A stretch of 64,000 nt of DNA from Chlorocebus sabaeus (GCF_047675955.1 NC_132925.1:20608688-20672687); one strand, 5' to 3'. Counted from the first letter of the stretch, positions 1 through 12,955 are shown. Program-made: numbers and translations. Notes: generated from the letters alone by a model not told the origin.

Positions 1-473
1 CACATGGCTTATAAGCTCACCATAGGCATTGACATTGGCGGGCAGATGAGTGAAGACAGAGTATGAAGAATCATATGGGAGATTTTACTCACTAGGCCTG
101 ATGGTGTGTGTCATTTCTGCCCTTATCACGTTGGTCAGTAGCCAGTTACATGGCTGTGCTAAGATGCAGATGGATTGAGAAGTATAGTCCCTGACTGAGC
201 AGCCACTTTGCACAACTTATACTGTGCAAGAGAAGTGTAGATCACTGGTCAATTGACCACTGGTTAATTGACCATCTAGCTAAAGGTATATTCTCGTTTC
301 TTTTTGTGATGTGTAGTCTAAGAGCACCCAAAATAAATTTTTGAGAGTTGCCCGTGTTAAGAAACATTAAAGGATAGTACTTTTTTTACTTTTTTTCCTG
401 TTTTCTTATGCTTATCATACCTTGATTTTCACCTCTGTAACTTTGAAATGTATGCTTTAATTTGATCAGTTAA

Positions 474-627
474 TTTTTTTTTTGTTTGCTTGTTTGAGAC
501 AGGGTCTCTGTCATCCAGGCTAGAGTGCAGTGGCGTGATTATAGCTCACCATAACCTTGAACTCCTGTCCCCAAGCAATACTCCCAACCCAGCCTCCCAA
601 AGGCATAAGCTACCATGCCCAGCCTAC
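474..627 (-). repeat. Alu fragment (old, left-monomer-like)
   Basis: Poly(T) followed by GAGACAGGGTCTCTGTC, CCAGGCTAGAGTGCAGTGG and a degraded remainder ending CCCAGCCTACAA. It is one monomer in antisense orientation. Confidence 0.8.
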
Positions 628-684
628 AATAAAGATTTTTGACTTTTTTTTTTTTTAGCAAAGTCCTAAGAGTGCTTTTTTTAA

Positions 685-2885
685 AAAAATTTTGTTTCAA
701 TTGACAAATAATTGTGCATATTTATGGGGTACATAGTAATGTTTCGTTACATATAATGGGATTAGATCAGGATAATTTGCATATCCATCACCTCAGATAC
801 TTATTTCTTTGGGTTAGAAACATTCAATATTCTCCTTGTAGCTATTTGAAATTGTTTAACATGTTGTTGTTAACTATAGTCATCCTATAGTGCTATAGAA
901 CACTGAAACAACTTCTATCTAGTTGTAATTTTGTAATTTTGTGTCTCTTTTTTTTTTTTTTTTTGAGGCGGAGTCTCGCTCTGTCGCCCAGGCTGGAGTG
1001 CAGTGGCCAGATCTCGGCTCACTGCAAGCTCCGCCTCCCGGGTTTACGCCATTCTCCTGCCTCAGCCTCCCGAGTAGCTGGGACTACAGGCGCCCGCCAC
1101 CGCGCCCAGCTAGTTTTTTGTATTGTTTTAGTAGAGACGGGGTTTCACTGTGTTAGCCAGGATCTCTCCCTATCCCTCTTTTCCCCTACCCTTCGCAGCC
1201 TCTCCTGTCCTCTCTTCTGCTTTTCACTTGTATGCAATCAACTTTTTTTAGCTTCCACGTATGAGAGAGAGCATGTGATATCCTTTTTAACTTAATGTCT
1301 TCCAGTTCCATCCATGTTGCTGTGAATGACAGGGCTTCATTCTTTTTTGTGGCTGAATTGTATTCCATTGTGTATATATACCATATTTTCTTTATCAGTT
1401 CTTCTGTTGTTAGACACTTAGGTTGATTCCATGTCTTGGCTATTGTGAATAGTGCTGCAGTAAACATGTGAGTGCAGATGTCTCTTCAATATACTGGTTT
1501 CTTTTCCTTCAGTTAAATACCCAGTAGTGGCGTTGCTGAATCGTGTGTTAGTTGTATTTATAGTTTTTTGAGGAACCTTCGTACTGTTCTCCATAGTGGC
1601 TGTACTGTTTAGAGTTCCCTTTTCGTTCTTGCCAGCATTTGTTATTTGTCTTTTTGATAATAACCATCCTAACTGGGGTGAACCTCATTGTGGTCTTCAT
1701 TTTCCTGATGTGTGTGCCTTTCCCTAATGATTTGTGATGTTGAGCATTTTTTTCATATATTTATTGACCATTTCTATGTCTTTTTTTGAGAAATGTCTGA
1801 GCCAATTTTAAAATTGGATTGTTTGTTTTTTAGCTGTTGAGGTGTTTGAGTTCCTTGTATATTCTGAATATTCATCCTCTGTCAGATGAGTAGTTGTATT
1901 TCCTCCTATTCTGTAAGTTCTCTTTTCACTCTCTTGTTTCCTTTGCTGTGCAGAAAAGCTTTCCAGTTTGAGATAATCATATTTATTTTTGCTTTTATTG
2001 ACTGCACTTTTGAGGTCTTATTCATGAAATCTTTTCCCGACCTATTAAAGAGGTTATCCTTTTCCTAATTAGTGGTCTTGATGGTTTTGTCAAAAGTCAG
2101 TTGACCATAGATAACATGGATTAATTTCCAGGTTCTCTATTCTGTTTCGTTGTTCTATGTGTTCTGTTGATCTATGTGTTCTCTTGGTCAATGGGTCTGG
2201 TTTTATATCAGTTCTGTTGTTCTGTGGGTCCATTTTTATGCCAGTCCGTGCTTACTACAGCTTTGTAGTTTATTTTGAGGTCAGTAAGTGTGACACCTTC
2301 AGCTTTGTTCTTTGCTTAGTATTGCTTTGACTGTCTGTCTGGGGTTTTATGTAGTTCTGTACAAGTTTTATGATTTGTTTTTAAATTTTTGTGAATAATT
2401 TTATTGGTGGTTTGATAGGGATTGAATTGAACCTGTAAATTGCTTTGAGTAGTTTTGTCATTTTAATGATATTCTTCTAGTCTATAAGCATGGGATGTCA
2501 TTACATATGTCAGCTCTTCAGTTTCTTTCATCAGTGTTTTTTTTGGTAGAGGTTTTTCATCTTTGTTAAACTTCTTCCTCGATATTTAAAAGTTTTTGTA
2601 GCTATGGTTAATGGGATTGCTTTTTTTTTTTTTTATTTTTTGTATTTGTATAGAAACACTACTTATTTTTGTGTATTTATTTTGTTTCCGACAACTTTAT
2701 TGAATTCATTTATTGGTTCTAAGGGTTTTGGTAGAGTTTTTAGGTTTTTGTGTGTATAAGATTATGTCATCTGCAAACAGGGAAAGTTTGACTTCTTCCT
2801 TTCCAATTTGAATACCCTTTATTTTTTTCTCTTGCATAATTGGTCTGGCTAGTACTTCTTTAACTCTTTTTAAAATTTTTTATTT
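685..2885 (-). repeat. L1 3' segment (ORF2 C-terminal region and 3'UTR), antisense
   Basis: On the minus strand this encodes the degraded end of L1 ORF2 (words such as FTIAKTWNQPKC, MEYNSATKKNEA and ATWMELED) followed by L1 3'UTR-like sequence towards 685. Stops and frameshifts make it inactive. An Alu interrupts it at about 948-1165. Confidence 0.85.
948..1165 (-). mobile_element. 5'-truncated AluY inside the L1 segment
   Basis: Antisense AluY lacking about its first 70-80 bases; it stops at TTAGCCAGGAT and L1 sequence resumes. It has GGGTTTACGCC and GCTAGTTTTTTG where human AluY usually has GGGTTCACGCC and GCTAATTTTTTG. Confidence 0.88.
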
Positions 2886-2892
2886 TTATTTA

Positions 2893-3193
2893 TTTTTTAT
2901 TTTTTTTGTCTTGAGACAGTGTCTTGCTCTGTCTCCTAAGCTGAAGTGCAATGGCGTGATCATGGCTCGTTGAAGCCTTGAACTGCTGAGCTCGAGCAGT
3001 CCTTGCAGCTCAGCCTCCCATGTAGGTAGGACTGCAGGCATGTGCCACTGCACTCAGCTTCTTCTTAATGTTTATCAAAATGGGGCTCTCACTGTGTTGC
3101 CCAGGCTGGTCCTGAACTCCTGGGCTCAAGCGATCCTCCTGCCTTTGCCTGCCAAAGTGCTGAGATGACAGGCATGAGTCAGTGTGCCTGGCC
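2893..3193 (-). repeat. AluJ-like element
   Basis: Full-length but divergent antisense Alu from poly(T) to GTGTGCCTGGCC, with many substitutions typical of an old copy. Confidence 0.85.
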
Positions 3194-3292
3194 TTTAACT
3201 GCCTTTTTTCACTTGAAGATGCTTTGCATTTATCTCAAACTGACCTCATTGATTGGCTTTCTCTTAACTACCTTGTTTTGGTTTAGGTCTAA

Positions 3293-3450
3293 GGTCAGCA
3301 AACTTTAATAGATCAGAGATAATAACTATTGTAGCTTTGTGGGTCACATAAGGCCTCTGTCTTATCTTTTTTTTACAATGTAAAAACCATTCATTCACAG
3401 ACCTATAACAACACAGGGATTTTGCCCCTTGGTCACAGTTAGTGGACCCT
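3293..3450 (+). repeat. hAT-Charlie-type MITE fragment (tentative)
   Basis: Phrases GGTCAGCAAACTTT and TAGCTTTGTGGGTCACATA resemble the same MITE family as the element at 29903-30124. Confidence 0.5.
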
Positions 3451-3504
3451 TAGCTTGAGTTGTAATTTGTCTTCCACATTTAGTTACGACTTTGTATTTC
3501 ATGA

Positions 3505-3806
3505 TTTTTTTTTTTTTTTTTTTTGAGACAAAGTCTTGCTTTGTCGCTCAGGCTGGAGTACAGTGGTGTGATCTTGGCTCACTGCAACCTCCACCTCCCA
3601 GGTTCAAGTGATTCTCCTGCCTTGGCCTCCCAAGTAGCTGGAATGACAGGCACACGCCACCACACTGGGCTGATTTTTGTAATTTTAGTAGAGATGGGGT
3701 TTCTCCATGTTGGCCAGGCTGGTCTCGAACTCCTGACCTCAGGTGATCTGCCCACCTCAGCCTCCCAAACTGCTGGGATTACAGGTGTGGGCCGCCACAC
3801 TCGGCC
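3505..3806 (-). repeat. AluS-like element
   Basis: Antisense full-length Alu: poly(T), GAGACAAAGTCTTGCTTTG through CACTCGGCC. Confidence 0.92.
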
Positions 3807-4859
3807 AAAAAGTTTTTGATTGTTTTGATTTGTCTCCCTTAGATTCTGTTAGTAGAGTGGAGGGATGGCTTAGGTGAAGTTCCTGCCATCAGAGATAACT
3901 CTGTTTCTTTTGTAGGATTCAGAAAAGAAAAAAAGTAACAGGAAGTTTTCTTTTTTTACATACACACTTTATTTTCTTTTAAAAATGTGTTTATGAAAGT
4001 TGAACATTAAACAGGTATGTTATGGGAAGTGGGTCTGGCTATAAGGAGCTAAAAACAGTTATAAAATTCTCAGTTTTGTCATCTTTGTCCAAAATAAATC
4101 CACCTAATTCGTGTTAAAAATAGGTGCAGCAGAGCATCCCAGAGGTAGTCTTGTGGTCTCCCCAGGACAGAACTCCTCCCCACCCAACTGTTTGTGAAGA
4201 TACCCTGCAGAGGTCCCTGATGAACTCCTTGTCTCTGGCTGCTTTTTTATTCTTGCTTTCTTTAGAGAACATATTTTTCCCTTAGCCCTTTGAAAGCTTT
4301 TGACACATACAGTTGGTATGCTAATTATAGCATTCTTTATCCCTGAGATCTGGGGGACTTCATGGTTGTAAATATGCATTGTTTTGAATATATAAATATT
4401 TTTCTAGGAAGAGTTGATTGTTTTCATCTTAGTATCAAAATGGTCAGTGACCTGAAAGAATTTACTATCCATTCATTAAAGCAGTTTTGCAACAGTAGTG
4501 TTTTAACTGTACCTATGATTAAGATTTGAACTTTGGGAAACTTTTTTATTTCTTGGTAAAATACGTAAATTTTTTGGAATGAAAAGATTTCAGTCTAAAC
4601 CAACAATTTATGATATTGCTGTCTATGAATCTCCTCCTAGTGACTAGTAAATATTAAGGCACTTAATGCATTAACTTTAGCTATATTTTTTCATGTGGAT
4701 ATGTGTAAATACCTTGCCGTAAGAGTCATAAGCAAAACTGATTTAGTGTGTTTTTGAACAAATGCGTTTTTGCTAGACAAACCTTTAAAGTTTAAGGGTT
4801 TTATGGGAGAGTTCAACTATGTTCTACAATCTACATTTTGGATTTTTAATTTTTACTAG

Positions 4860-4991
<132 letters not shown>

Positions 4992-5361
4992 TAGTAAACT
5001 TTCTAATAAATTTACTATTTTATTCATTATATTTTAAAGATGTTTGGCTTTTTTCCTTTTAAAGACTCAGGTAAGCAATAACTGATTCAAATATTATTAC
5101 ATTTATTTGTGTCCAGGTAGTTGTTTTAGGTTACTTGAAGCTTATGGCTATGTATGTTTTAAGCAAATGGTGGAAGTTTAATTCAGTAAGAACAGAGTGT
5201 TAAGTATGTTATTTTTTTTGAAATCAGGTATAACTTAGTTATCCCTGGTACGGTATTATAGTTTTAATTTAGCTGTATTAGAATTTTTGAATTGTAATTA
5301 TCTTCTTTCACATTACAGTATGTTGTTACTTATTCTCCGGGCTTAACATGTAAGTCTGATA

Positions 5362-5640
5362 CTTGAAACCAGTAGTCTCCAACCTTTTTGCACCCGAAAC
5401 TGGTTTTGTGTAAGACAGTTCTATGGACGGGGTGGGGGGAGGTCAGCGGGAGAAGGTTTCGGGATGAAACTCTTCCACTTCGCATGTGTAGTTTGCAATA
5501 GGGTTCACACTCATATGTGACTCTAATGCCAGTGCTGAACTGACAGGAGGCAGAGCCCACCACTTACCTCCTACTGTGCAGCTCGCCCAGTTTGGTTCCT
5601 AACAGGCCACAGAGCAGCACTGGGTTGGGGACCCTTGCTT
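5362..5640 (+). repeat. MER1-type hAT MITE
   Basis: Begins near GTCTCCAACCTTTTTGCACC, contains GGACGGGGTGGGGGGAGG and GGGATGAAACTCTTCCAC, and ends in GGTTGGGGACCCTTGCTTT. The ends are inverted copies, as in MER1A/B hAT elements. Confidence 0.75.
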
Positions 5641-6784
5641 TAGACAGTATTTCCCAAGGAGTACTTAAAGATTAAAAATAGTTCTGATAAAAACCAATGC
5701 AAGACTAATTTTAATCTTTTAGATTTTTTCTTTTAGATCTTAATAGATATGCAAGGCAGAACTTTAAGGGACAAGGTAGAAAAGATTACAGAGTTAAACG
5801 TTAGTGTGATTATGTGAAAAATAAAATGTGTACACTTTTTCCGGTTGTTTTGTTTAGTATTTCGTTTTTTTAAAATTTTGTTGCATGAATCTTAAAAGTT
5901 CAGTATGAAATACAGTCATGGTCTACTGATTTAATTTGTATCTATTTCATCTCCATCTAGGAAGGATGAATATGAATAATCAGAATTTAAATGTTAAATA
6001 ACAAAAACTGTTTAAAATTATTTAAAATAAAGGTATCTTTTTACAGTATTGAAGGTAAAATACTTAACTATTGACTCAGCATAAAGCAGATTAGATAATC
6101 TGAAGACCCTTACTTTAAATAGGATCTGCTAGACAAACTTACAAATGTATTTTTTAAATTCTGTAACTCAGCTTGCCCAGGAAAGTAAGGGAAATATACA
6201 GGGAACAAAAAATAGATGAAACTAAAGCCTGATGTACCAAAAGCTGAAACTTGGGGTGTTCTTGGTGGTGATAGTAGAGATTTTAGCCTCCATAATTTAA
6301 GGAATTGCCATCTGGTGTCTACATGGTGTAGGCCCTTGGTCCTAGTCCCTCAGTAGGCCATGCTTTCAAAAACAGTATTTTAGAAAAGTCTACCTTGATA
6401 CAGGAAAAGTCAAGGAAGCTTGACTCTTATACTTTGGCCCATCAGGGGCTTGGGAAGTGTCTCTTGAGGATTCGTAATTGTGATCCTTAAGTGAGTTGGG
6501 TTTAAATTTAAACTATCTGTGTAGTTTGGTAACTCCGAAGCCCAGATGTTACCATTTTAGAAAAATCTCAGAAGAAAGGCCAAAATCTCTCTTGAGGGGT
6601 GTATTCTCAATACAGGTTTCTCACAGACAAAACTGTAAGACACACAAAACTGTCATGTAAGCAAGAACCACTGGACACAACTAATAGTAGGATTAGATTT
6701 TCAAGAACTTTTGTTAAAATATGTGATAGTCTACAAAATTAAAAGTTATTTAAGACATAAAAGAAGGAATAAGAATATAAAAGT

Positions 6785-7087
6785 GGCCAGGCATGGTGAC
6801 TCATGTCGGTAATCCCAGCACTTTGGGAGGCCAAGGCGGACGGATTGCCTGAGCGCAGGAGTTCGCAACTGGCCTGGGCAACACAATGAAACCCCGTCTC
6901 TACCGAAATACAAAAAATTAGCCAGCTGTGGTGGTGTGCACCTGTAGTCCCAGATACTTGAGAGGCTAAGGCAGGAGAATTGCTTGAACCTAGGAGGCGG
7001 AGATTGCAGTGAGCCGAGATCGCGCTACTGCACTCCAGCCTGGATGACAGAGTGAGACACCATCTCAGGAAATAAAAAACAAAAAAA
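6785..7087 (+). repeat. Alu element, sense
   Basis: GGCCAGGCATGGTGACTCAT through an A-rich tail; full-length AluS-like, inserted in the old L1. Confidence 0.9.
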
Positions 7088-8756
7088 CGAGAATGTAAGA
7101 GCAAGGTGCTATTGTGCTATGGAAAAAGAATAAACAGATTTTAAAAAGAACTTAAAGTAACTTGGAAATGAGAAATATAATCATTGAAATTAAACACTAA
7201 GTGGATAGGTTAAACACATTAGTCATAGCTAAAAAGAGAATTAGTGAACTGCAAAGGAAATCCAAATAAATTACAGAGTAAAGCACAAAAACACAGGCAA
7301 AGAGAAGGTGAAAATGAGAACATCCAGAATATTTCTATTCAGAGTTTCAAGAAGGAGAGAATGGGGGAGTGGAAATATGTTGCGGTAATGACTAAAGAAA
7401 TTTTCAGAATTATATAAAAGATACAAACCCTCAGATTCAGAAGGCACAGGGAGCCTTGAGCAGGGATAAGTAAAGGCAAATCCCCACTGGACATATTGTC
7501 ATGAAACTGGAAAATGTCTAAGACAGAGAGATTACCTTAAAAGCCAGAGAGGATAAGACTGATCACATATAAAACAATTAGACCGTTGGTAGACTTCTTC
7601 ATAGTAGTAGTAGAAGCTAAAATACAGTAGTATCACAGTTGCAAACAGTTAAGAAAAATAACGAGAAAAGTAGCATCCTGTACTCCACTAAATTTCATGA
7701 ATGAGGAGAAGTAAAAATACTTTTACAGACTGAGAATTTACCACTCACAGACCCTTGTTAAAGTAATTTGTAACAGTGGTCTTCATCAAGAAGGAAATTT
7801 AGTTCAGAAGGTGGTGAAAGATACAAGAAGCAATGTGAGCAGATAAAACTGTTGCTTGATCCCAGGCCCTCAGTAGGGTAAGCTTTCAAAACCAGTATTT
7901 TAGAAAAGCTTTTCCCTTGATACAGGAAAAGTCAAGGAAGCTTAACTCTTAAATCTTGGGCTGTCAGGGGATTGGGAAGCATCAGTGAAATTAATATGTA
8001 CGTTTTAATGAGCATTGATTGTTACAAAAAATTAATAGTTTTAGGGAATAAAAACAATTTGGGACAAGAATACTGGGCAATAATATGTAAGAAAGGAAGG
8101 GATGATAGGAATACAAATATTTTAAGGACTTATTTGGGAGGAAGATTGTAATTAACTTTAGATTTTTTTAATTGCATACTACAAATACAGAAGTATGCAT
8201 GATATACATGTAAGAGTTATTATTGAAAAATTAGACATTGTCAGGAAAGGAGAAAAAAAGAAAACAAAAGGGTACCTGTTCAGTTCAGTAGAAAGTGGTG
8301 GCAGAATAAAAGAAATAGAAAGCTTAATAGATAGAACAAAATACTAATCACAGTACACAGAAATTGACTACATATATCAGTTAAAATAATCTCTTAATGG
8401 AGCTTAAAAAAAAATCCAGTTCCATGCTACTTCCAAGAGACATAAAATATTATTATGCAAAGCTTGAAAGTAAAGGGCTAGAAAAAGAGACTAGACAAAT
8501 GCAAAGAAAGCTGGTTATTAACAGAATAGACTTGTATAAAAACTTGAGTAGTAATAGTCACTCTATGATGATAAAAAGAATAATTCACTGCGACTGTATA
8601 ACAATCTGAACACTTAGGCATGTTAGCTTTAGATGTTTTCCCCTAAGAAAAATTGACAGAACAAAGATAATAAATGAACAATTATGAAAGAGCTGATAAA
8701 TCAAGCAGGCTCAAACAGCCTTGGTCTTCTACATCTAGCAGTTAGGGAGAAATACA

Positions 8757-8786
8757 TTTTGTTTGTTTGTTTGTTTGTTTGTTTTT
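8757..8786 (+). repeat. (GTTT)n simple repeat
   Basis: About seven tandem GTTT/TTTG units. Confidence 0.9.
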
Positions 8787-9859
8787 GAGTACTCATAGTG
8801 CATTATAGAAGTTGACTGTAAATCAAGTCTTCCAGAAAATTCCAAGATATAACAGAGAATAGATATCTTAAAGGTCCTATTCTCTGGCCTCTTTAGAGAA
8901 GATTGGACAGAATATGTAACCCAAATTTCCCTACTTTTGGAGACAAATACAGTTTTAAATAAGTCAAAGAAGAAATAATAATGGGAATTCGAAATAAGTA
9001 GGTAATGACTTCTGTGTAACCAAGTTTTTAGAGAATACTAAAGCTATACTTAGAGTAGTACTTACAGCCTTAGATACTTATATTAGTAAACTGGATTGGA
9101 AAGTTTTGAGCAAGGTGTTCAAACAGTTACAGAAGGACAAAGCTCAAATAACTTGGAAGGAAATAATAAAGAGGAGATGTGAACTGGAAATCGGAATTGT
9201 TAGGATCAGCAATTTTGAAAAGATGCTGTTGGCAGACCTTTATGAGGATTAGTTAAGGAGAAACAAGGCATGAATAAGCAATGTTAGAAATGAAAGGTTT
9301 ATAGTAGAAACTTTAAAAATTTATATTGTATATACCATGAATTCCTTTATTTAAATTTGAAAACTCAGGTGACATGGACAATTTCTTAGGGAAATTTAAT
9401 GTACTATTTCAAGAAATAGAAAATTTGATTGCCCCAATTAACATTAAAGAAATTGGACCAACTATTATACCAAATACTTAAGGAACAGATGATTCTAAAT
9501 TATACAAACTATTCAAGAGCATAGGCAAAGAGGGAATATGCACTAATTCATTTTGTGGGGTTAATATAACATTAACATGAAAACCAGCCAGGGAAAATGA
9601 AGACCAGTGTCACTTCTGATCATAGATAAAAAATATTAAGTAATATTTACAAATCAAACTCATCAGTGAATATTAAAACACACCATTGTCAGAATTGCTC
9701 ACCTAAGGAGTCTTAAGATTGCTTTAAATTAGAAAATCACATACTACTTTCTATATAACAGATTAAAGGAGAAAAACTGAATCATCTCTAGATAAAGAAA
9801 AGCCATTCATATCTCAATCATGTTGAAAAGTCATAGCAAACTATGAATAAAAGGGAATT

Positions 9860-10149
9860 CTTTTTTTGAGACGGAACCTCTCACTGTCGCCCAGGCTGGA
9901 GTGCAGTGGCTCCATCTCAGCTCACTGCAAGCTCCGCCTCCCAGGTTCACGCCATTCTGCCTCAGCCTCCGGAGTCGCTGGGACTACAGGCGCCCACCAC
10001 CACGCCTGGCTAATTTTTTTATTGTATTGTTAGTAGAGACGGGGTTTCACCATGTTAGCCAGGATGGTCTTGATCTCCTGACCTCGTGATCCACCCACCT
10101 CGGCCTCCCAAAGTGCAGGGATTACAGGCGTGAGCCACCACGCCTGGTC
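9860..10149 (-). mobile_element. AluY with 11-bp target-site duplication
   Basis: Antisense AluY flanked by perfect copies of AAAAGGGAATT at 9849-9859 and 10150-10160, so it inserted into the old L1 by target-primed reverse transcription. Confidence 0.93.
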
Positions 10150-10439
10150 AAAAGGGAATTATTTTACCTCATATAGGGGCATTTATTACATAGAACAACT
10201 GCTGTGTGCCTAATATAAAAGGATTATGAATGTAACTAACATACCAATTATAATTATATACAACGAAACATAGTTGGAATAGATCTAACAGTCTAGATTG
10301 TTTTGGAGGAAACATAAAATTATTTAAAATCAAGTAGGGGAATGGGTTTTAAGGAAAGGTACTCTGGGAGTTTTAATTATGTCTATGCTGTTTCATTTCT
10401 TAGTGGTTAGGAGCAAAGATGAAAAAAATATTAAGGTTT

Positions 10440-10738
10440 GTCCAGGCGTGGTGTCTCACGCCTATAATCCCATCACTTTAGGAGGCCGAGGTGGGCAGAT
10501 CATGAATTTAGGAGTTTGAGACCAGCCTGGCCAACATGGCGAAACACTGTCTCTACCAAAAAAAAAAAAAATTAGCTGGGCATAGTGGTGCACGCCTATA
10601 GTCCCAGCTACTTGGGAGGCTGAGGCAGAATTGCTGAACCCAGGAGGCAGAGGTTGCAGTGAGCCGGGATCTGGCCACTGCACTACAGCCTGGGTGACAG
10701 AGCAAGACTCTGTCTTGAAAAAAATATAAATATATATA
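10440..10738 (+). repeat. Alu element, sense
   Basis: Starts CCAGGCGTGGTGTCTCACG, has an internal A-run, and ends in an AT-rich tail (ATATAAATATATATAAAG). Confidence 0.9.
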
Positions 10739-10843
10739 AAGCTTTAACAAAGATGGGTGTTTAGTAAGTTTATCTTGTTGTGTGCTTGAAATGGTTCATT
10801 AAAGTCTTCCAATTATATTCACACTAATGAAGATACATTATTA

Positions 10844-11422
10844 TGTGTACTAGGGTTCTCCAGAGGAATGGAACCAATAAGATACAGGGAAGTTTTTTTA
10901 GGGAGAATTGCAAGGTGATTACAAGGCGAAGTCCCATGATAGGCCATCTGCAAGCTGGGGAAAGAGAGAAGCTGATGCTGATAGTGGCTCAGTGACTCAG
11001 TCCAAGTCCAAAAGCTTGAAAACCAGGGAAGCTGATAGTGCGGCCTTTGTCTGTTGCCAAAGGCCTGAGAGTCCCCTGAGAAGCTGCTAATACAAGCCCT
11101 AGAGTCCAAAGGCCAAAACTGGAGTCTGTTGTCCTGGAGTCTGATGCCCAAGGGCAGGAAGAGTGGAAGCAAGCATCTGGCGTAGGAAGGAGAGCAAGCT
11201 AAAGACCCAACAAGCAAACTTACCTTCTGCCTGTTTTGTCATAGCTGCACTGGCAGCTGATCGGGTGGTGCCCACCAACACTGAAGATGGGTCTTCCTCT
11301 CCTGGTTCACTGATTCAAATGTCAATCTCCTGTGGTAACACCCTCACAGACACACCCGGAAACAGTACTGTACCAATCATTTGGCATTCCTCAATCTAAT
11401 CAAGCTGACAACTAATATTAAC
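10844..11422 (+). repeat. Solo LTR, MLT2A-type (ERVL)
   Basis: Begins TGTGTACTAGGGTTCTCCAG and contains AAGGCGAAGTCCCATGATAG, GGTGGTGCCCACCAACACTG and ACACCCTCACAGACACACCC, ending near AATCAAGCTGACAACTAATA. This matches my memory of MLT2A LTRs. No internal retroviral genes flank it. Confidence 0.75.
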
Positions 11423-11499
11423 TTAATTAATTTAAACTTAGTTAATTTAAACTTTTAATTGAATGTAATTTGGAGCTTAGGGCTCTTAAACCCACTAAG

Positions 11500-11900
11500 T
11501 AGATAATAATAGATTATAGGCCATACTAGGCATGTAAGTGCAAGGTTCTTAAAAGTTCTCGTAAGATGTATCAGTGTGCTCCAAAGACTACCGGGAGCTC
11601 ACCTGTAGTTGAATGAAGTTGGGTTTATGGACTTACTGCAGCAAGGGAGAATGAATACCGTGGAGAACAATAGGATGTCTTACAAATATGTTAGAAAAGG
11701 GTTTTTTTGTTGGGCTTGGGTTTGTGTTAGCTGATTTTGGATAAGGTTCAAGGAAGTATAGCTTTGCTCTGCCTTGGATGCTCTTAGGAAGTAGAGATGA
11801 TTCTATGATTGGATGTCTTACCAAATATTATCTAGAAGGTGAAAGGAATGAATCTTACTAAATCTTATCTGGAGGGTGGGAGGAATGAATTGAGGCTAAA
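11500..11900 (+). repeat. Unclassified repeat-like stretch with a 37-bp tandem duplication
   Basis: The style resembles an LTR or old element but I cannot name it. Two 37-bp near-copies, TCTTACCAAAT... at 11816-11852 and TCTTACTAAAT... at 11853-11889, lie head to tail. Confidence 0.4.
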
Positions 11901-12808
11901 GCTGTAGTTGGTAAAGCAGTAGCAGTCATCATATTAACCAGGATAAAAGGTTGTTTGGTCATTTTTCTGGTGTGGTCAGTGTTCTTGTTTTTGTCTGAGT
12001 TTTGACATGGTTATGGACTGTTGATCTATCACAGATGATAGTCTTCTGTGATGTTGGTGTTCTTTGAAATATTTATGTTCAACAGAACACCACAGCCTAC
12101 CTGTGAGTGCCAGGCCAGCTTCTAGCAACACTAAGGCCTATCTTACTGTACCACACCAGTTTCTGGCTGCTAGGAGCTGTTTTTCTCCTCTAATATGGGA
12201 GAAAAAACAGTAATACCAAGTGAAAACCAATAATTAATTGATGTAGGTAGAAGATTGTATTGAACTTATAGCTATGCAGGGAGTATGTGAATTACTGGGG
12301 AGTTTTCTTCTAAAAGCTTGTAATTGGTGGTTTGATTTTGAAACATATTTAACAAAGAATTGCCCTGAACTTTTATTTTCACATAGATGGCCTTTTCTAA
12401 TTAGGTGCTTCAGGAGTTTGTATGTATGTATACTGGCAATGCGTAAAGCATTTTAGTTTAATTTTTGAACTCCTGTCTTGGGGTTTGCAGTCTGAGCCTT
12501 GTGTCACTTTTTTTTCTTTTCTTTTTAAAAATAACCTGAGTGTTGACAGTGTTTGTTGCTGAATGAAGGAATTCATTTTTTTCAGTCAACTGAAAATCAT
12601 TTGGTCTGGCATCAAATCATTTGACTTTTTTTCCAAAATAAGTTATTAGCCATAGAGAATTCCTTTTGTTTTAAAAAAGTTACTCCATTACATCGATATC
12701 TTGTTTTTGTTTTTTTAAAGGAATTGTATTTATTTTTCCTTGTTGCATATTATTAGTATACTTATTCATGAACTTCTAATTGTAAGCAAATACATGTTTT
12801 TATTTCAG

Positions 12809-12955
12809 TTAATGGCCAACCAAGACCCCTTGAATCAAGTCAGGTGAAATATCTCCGTCGAGAACTGATAGAACTTCGAAATAAAGTGAATCGTTTATTG
12901 GATAGCTTGGAACCACCTGGAGAACCTGGACCTTCCACCAATATTCCTGAAAATG
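12809..12955 (+). CDS. TFG: TFG coding exon 4 (residues 90-139, coiled coil)
   Basis: Acceptor AG lies at 12807-12808 and donor GTAAAC at 12956. The 147-nt exon is phase 1/1. It encodes NGQPRPLESSQVKYL followed by a Leu/Arg/Glu-rich helix (about residues 97-124) that is the TFG coiled coil used for oligomerisation, then a Pro/Gly linker (EPPGEPGPSTNIPEN). Arg106 is CGT at 12856-12858. In humans its change to Cys is a reported cause of a recessive spastic paraplegia; here the reference residue is present. Intron 4, which follows, hosts the short TFG-ALK fusion junction in human tumours. Confidence 0.97.

Larger units (their letters stand above)
6150..10430 (+). repeat. Old L1 (L1M-like), sense, with 5'UTR, ORF1 and ORF2 remnants
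   Basis: A 5'UTR-like part (CCAAAATCTCTCTTGAGGGG, AAGAACCACTGGACACAAC) is followed by ORF1- and ORF2-like A-rich sequence (for example near 8450-8620 and 9140-9830). All frames are broken. Two Alus are nested in it (6785-7087 and 9860-10149). The outer borders are approximate. Confidence 0.7.

Noticed and set aside
939..1295. Open readings through Alu sequence (also at 3523, 6739, 9901, 15393, 41712, 47624)
   Set aside because: Typical Alu translations (VAQAGVQW-like, SWDYRRPPPRPA-like); repeat-derived, not genes.
1186..1467. 93-codon minus-strand reading with L1 ORF2 words
   Set aside because: Fragment of a dead L1 ORF2 end with frameshifts and stops; annotated as a repeat.
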